Assembly (NCBI GenBank): GCA_963807355.1
Contig: CAWEBX010000006.1
Location: 1-64,000, forward strand
Length of the DNA: 64,000 bases
Source of the DNA: Nitrobacter sp963807355
Lineage (GTDB): Bacteria > Pseudomonadota > Alphaproteobacteria > Rhizobiales > Xanthobacteraceae
Reading direction: 5' to 3'
Shown in pieces: positions 61,876 through 64,000 of the stretch. A program made the position numbers and the translations under genes. The notes beneath the pieces were generated by a model. That model was not told the DNA's origin. It saw only the letters and a program-made list of their open reading frames with translations, and searched no databases. Position 1 is the first letter of the stretch. Each line of letters starts with the position of its first letter.

Positions 61876-62877
61876 GTGAGCGACCATTCGTCTGAGCGGA
61901 CTACCGGTGAGCACGGTAACGAATTCAGCGAGACAGGGGACGAGTCGTCGCGCGCCGCGCCTTCGAAGCTCGCGCCTGAGCAGGAATTGTCCGTGCCGCC
62001 GCCCGACGACACTAAGCCGATAGCACCTCGGATCGAGCCCACGATTGAGACGGAAGCTCCGAGGACGGAAGTCTCTCGGGTCGAACCCGACGTTGAGATG
62101 GAAGCTCCGAAGGCCGGCGCTCTGCGAGAAATCGGTAAGACGATGATCGTGGCGCCGTTCCACCGCGAGGCATGGGATCGCGCGGGCAACGATCAGAGCT
62201 CAACGGCAGCCGGCGGCGCGCAGACATCGAGCCGGTTCGGCAAACGGCGTTTCACCGCCATTGCAGCGATGGTGGCATTGGCCGTGATTATTGGCGCGAT
62301 CGGCGGTTCGCTCGCGACATCCGGCCTTGGCCACGGCACCGCGGATCAACGGTCGTCGGCGATTGCGGACCGTACCCAGGCATTGGAGGGCACGATCGAA
62401 CGGCTCGAATCCGAAATCGCCACGTTAAAAACAGGCATCGATCGTTCGACCAAGGGCGATGGCGGCCAGTTCGCCAAGATCAACGATCGCCTGGGCAAGA
62501 TCGAGAAGGCGCATGCTGACTCGGCGGCCAGATTGACGAAACTCCAGGAGGCGCTGGACAAGCAGCATTCGGCTGCGGCGCCAGCAGCACCGGCCGCGCC
62601 TGCATCCACCGCCGCAGCGAACGTGACAGGCTCGATTCCGGCTGCCGAGCCGGTGCCGCTACCGGTGCCCAAGCCGGGCATCGCGCGTTTGCCCGCAGTC
62701 CAGGGCTGGGTGTTGCACGACGTGATGGATGGCAATGCTTTGATAGAAGGCCGAAGCGGCGTCTACGAGGTTCACACCGGCGATCCGGTGCCGGGGCTCG
62801 GCCGTGTCGATGCGATCCGCAAGCAGGACGGTCGCTGGGTTGTCGTAACCAGCAGAGGTCTGATCGTAGCGCGCTGA
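61876..62877 (+). CDS. Single-pass membrane protein with coiled coil, Bradyrhizobium-type
   Basis: GTG 61876 is preferred because ATGGAGG lies 8 bases upstream; the frame is open to 61708. 333 aa: an acidic leader with repeated EAPRTEVSRVEPDVEMEAPK, one membrane helix (FTAIAAMVALAVIIGAIGGS), a coiled coil (TQALEGTIERLESEIATLKT) and a C-terminal small beta domain (VQGWVLHDVMDGNALIEGRS). It points into the periplasm. No defined function. Confidence 0.7.
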   Translation: MSDHSSERTTGEHGNEFSETGDESSRAAPSKLAPEQELSVPPPDDTKPIAPRIEPTIETEAPRTEVSRVEPDVEMEAPKAGALREIGKTMIVAPFHREAWDRAGNDQSSTAAGGAQTSSRFGKRRFTAIAAMVALAVIIGAIGGSLATSGLGHGTADQRSSAIADRTQALEGTIERLESEIATLKTGIDRSTKGDGGQFAKINDRLGKIEKAHADSAARLTKLQEALDKQHSAAAPAAPAAPASTAAANVTGSIPAAEPVPLPVPKPGIARLPAVQGWVLHDVMDGNALIEGRSGVYEVHTGDPVPGLGRVDAIRKQDGRWVVVTSRGLIVAR

Positions 62878-63076
62878 CGCGGTCTCCACGCCTTTTGACG
62901 AGGCCGTGTCCTCATAAAATCAGGAAGCTTGTGCGGCGCGTTTGATGTCCGTTTGTCCCCCAACAACGGCACAAAAGCGGACATTGTGCGAGGTCCGGGA
63001 AGGGCCATAACCTGGCCGGCTTTCTTCCACATGTCCTAAAGTCTATCTTGGTTGAAAAGACACGAGAGGCAGCGAA
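62878..63076. other. Intergenic repeat-like segment
   Basis: GATGTCCGTTTGT and AAAAGCGGACATT form a long-range dyad (62944-62986). Sequence of this type recurs between genes in Bradyrhizobium relatives. It could be an inactive repeat remnant. Confidence 0.35.
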
Positions 63077-64000
63077 GTGCTACCGGCACCAATCACTTAT
63101 TGCTTCTACCTTTGTCGCGGGCTCTGCCTTCACACCTGGGTCGTTGCGACTTTCGCAATCATGATGGCCGCCGCTCCGCTACAGGCTTCAGCAGCACCAA
63201 AGGCGTCAGCGTGCGGATACCTCGCTGGTCTGATTGATAAGGCACCGCCGTCGGGGCCGTTGTTCCTGCCCAGCTATCCGACCGTCGAATCGGGGCCTCT
63301 GCATGGCGCTGCCTACCTCTATGACAATGCGGTAGCCGCCATCGCATTGGTCGGTTGCGGTGAGCAGGACAAAGCGTATCGGATTGGCTCGGCGGTTCTT
63401 TGGGCCATCGATAACGACCGCACCTGGCATGATGGACGGCTCAGGAACGCTTACGCCGCAGGTGTGGTGGCGAATGGCTCCGTCAAACTTCCAGGGTGGT
63501 GGGACAATACTCAGAACAAATGGTTAGAGGATCGATATCAGGTGGGCAGCGATGTTGGTAACATCGCATGGGCCATGTTGGCGTTGCTGTCGATTGATGA
63601 TGCGAACACCGGCTCTCGGTTCCGCGATGGTGCAGCACGGCTTGGCGCCTGGGTCACGCAATGGGCCGATGCGCGCGGTACTGGCGGTTTCACGGGCGGT
63701 ACGTTTGGGCACGAACCGACGCCGGAAGTGCGGACGTGGAAATCGACCGAACATAATACTGACCTCGCCGCTGCGTTTGGCCTTCTTGCGATCCGTACAG
63801 GCGATTCGCGCTGGCGCGATAAGGCAGCGGTTGCTGAGTACTTCGTAAATACGATGTGGAATCCGGCATGCGCCTGTTTCGCCGCAGGGACAGCTGAAGA
63901 CGGCGTCACGCACAATCCGATTTTGGCTCTGGATGCTCAGATCTGGCCTTTAACAGCGCTTCACGGAGCGGCCGGGAAATTTGCATCGGCAATGACGACC
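63077..64000 (+). CDS. Secreted (alpha/alpha)-barrel-like protein, 3' end beyond the window
   Basis: GTG 63077 with AGAGG 9 bases upstream opens 308 codons with no stop before the window end. A signal peptide covers WVVATFAIMMAAAPLQASAA. The rest has regular helical repeats: LHGAAYLYDNAVAAIALVGC, IGSAVLWAIDNDRTWHDGRL, VGNIAWAMLALLSIDDANTG and STEHNTDLAAAFGLLAIRTG. This is the look of six-hairpin glycosidases or epimerase-type barrels. No catalytic acid can be named with confidence. Probably acts in the periplasm on a glycan. Confidence 0.7.
   Translation, partial: MLPAPITYCFYLCRGLCLHTWVVATFAIMMAAAPLQASAAPKASACGYLAGLIDKAPPSGPLFLPSYPTVESGPLHGAAYLYDNAVAAIALVGCGEQDKAYRIGSAVLWAIDNDRTWHDGRLRNAYAAGVVANGSVKLPGWWDNTQNKWLEDRYQVGSDVGNIAWAMLALLSIDDANTGSRFRDGAARLGAWVTQWADARGTGGFTGGTFGHEPTPEVRTWKSTEHNTDLAAAFGLLAIRTGDSRWRDKAAVAEYFVNTMWNPACACFAAGTAEDGVTHNPILALDAQIWPLTALHGAAGKFASAMTT

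Overview
The gene content and codon use (high GC, hss/odc polyamine genes, acpXL-type lipid A genes, FixK-like and GAF-kinase remnants, Zur box of the alphaproteobacterial type) point to an alphaproteobacterium of the Bradyrhizobium/Nitrobacter/Rhodopseudomonas group. The genus is inferred, not proven. No rRNA, tRNA or CRISPR array is visible.

Layout. (1) 1-7.9 kb is a gene graveyard: a KS-AT polyketide synthase with at least five frame changes running off the left edge, a truncated IS3-family orfA, a frameshifted ClpX-type zinc-finger gene, an FkbM methyltransferase switched out of frame at a G7 tract, and head-to-tail pieces of an FNR-type regulator, a GAF sensor kinase, a tyrosine recombinase and a DUF5681 protein. 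(2) About 7.8-16.8 kb is a compact phage-like integrative element. A minus-strand string of genes, several joined by ATGA overlaps, runs from a P4-type integrase through a small HTH protein, a DUF669-like protein, a primase-polymerase, a family A DNA polymerase, a DNA methyltransferase/zinc-finger gene and a serine recombinase. It carries iterons, a nested dyad next to the integrase, and two copies of a leader hairpin in front of two small plus-strand genes. (3) 16.9-22.75 kb holds chromosomal-type genes that are all damaged: an aminotransferase, a PotF-like binding protein and the lpxXL-fabF1-fabF2 part of the very-long-chain fatty acid (VLCFA) lipid A cluster. (4) At 22.75 kb fabF2 is cut and joined to an N-terminally truncated type I secretion ATPase. 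The secretion ATPase/adaptor pair is followed by a Cu-type P-ATPase that lacks its N-terminal metal-binding domain.

(5) From 28 to 50 kb genes are intact: DUF2147, Fe/Mn superoxide dismutase, a Zur-box-headed znuCBA operon leading into a CobW GTPase and a WD40 protein, homospermidine synthase, a Zn-type CDF exporter, Rnk, GNAT, ornithine decarboxylase with a structured leader, an M3 oligopeptidase, MAPEG protein, ferrochelatase, QmcA/NfeD, KdsD-type isomerase and a large outer-membrane barrel. (6) 50.3-52.9 kb is damaged again (FGGY kinase, DUF2478) next to a ModE-like regulator. (7) 52.9-64 kb is intact: MscS channel, a two-component flavin monooxygenase, an ion transporter, LemA with two TPM-domain proteins, a coiled-coil membrane protein, and a secreted protein cut by the right edge.

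Together, the intact part handles zinc homeostasis (ZnuCBA, CobW, CDF), polyamines (ODC makes putrescine, HSS turns it into homospermidine), envelope maintenance and haem synthesis. The damaged part suggests loss or replacement of the VLCFA lipid A pathway and accumulation of mobile-element debris. Frame breaks cluster sharply at 0-22.7 and 50-52.3 kb, which argues for real decay rather than evenly spread base-call errors, although raw-read confirmation would decide this.
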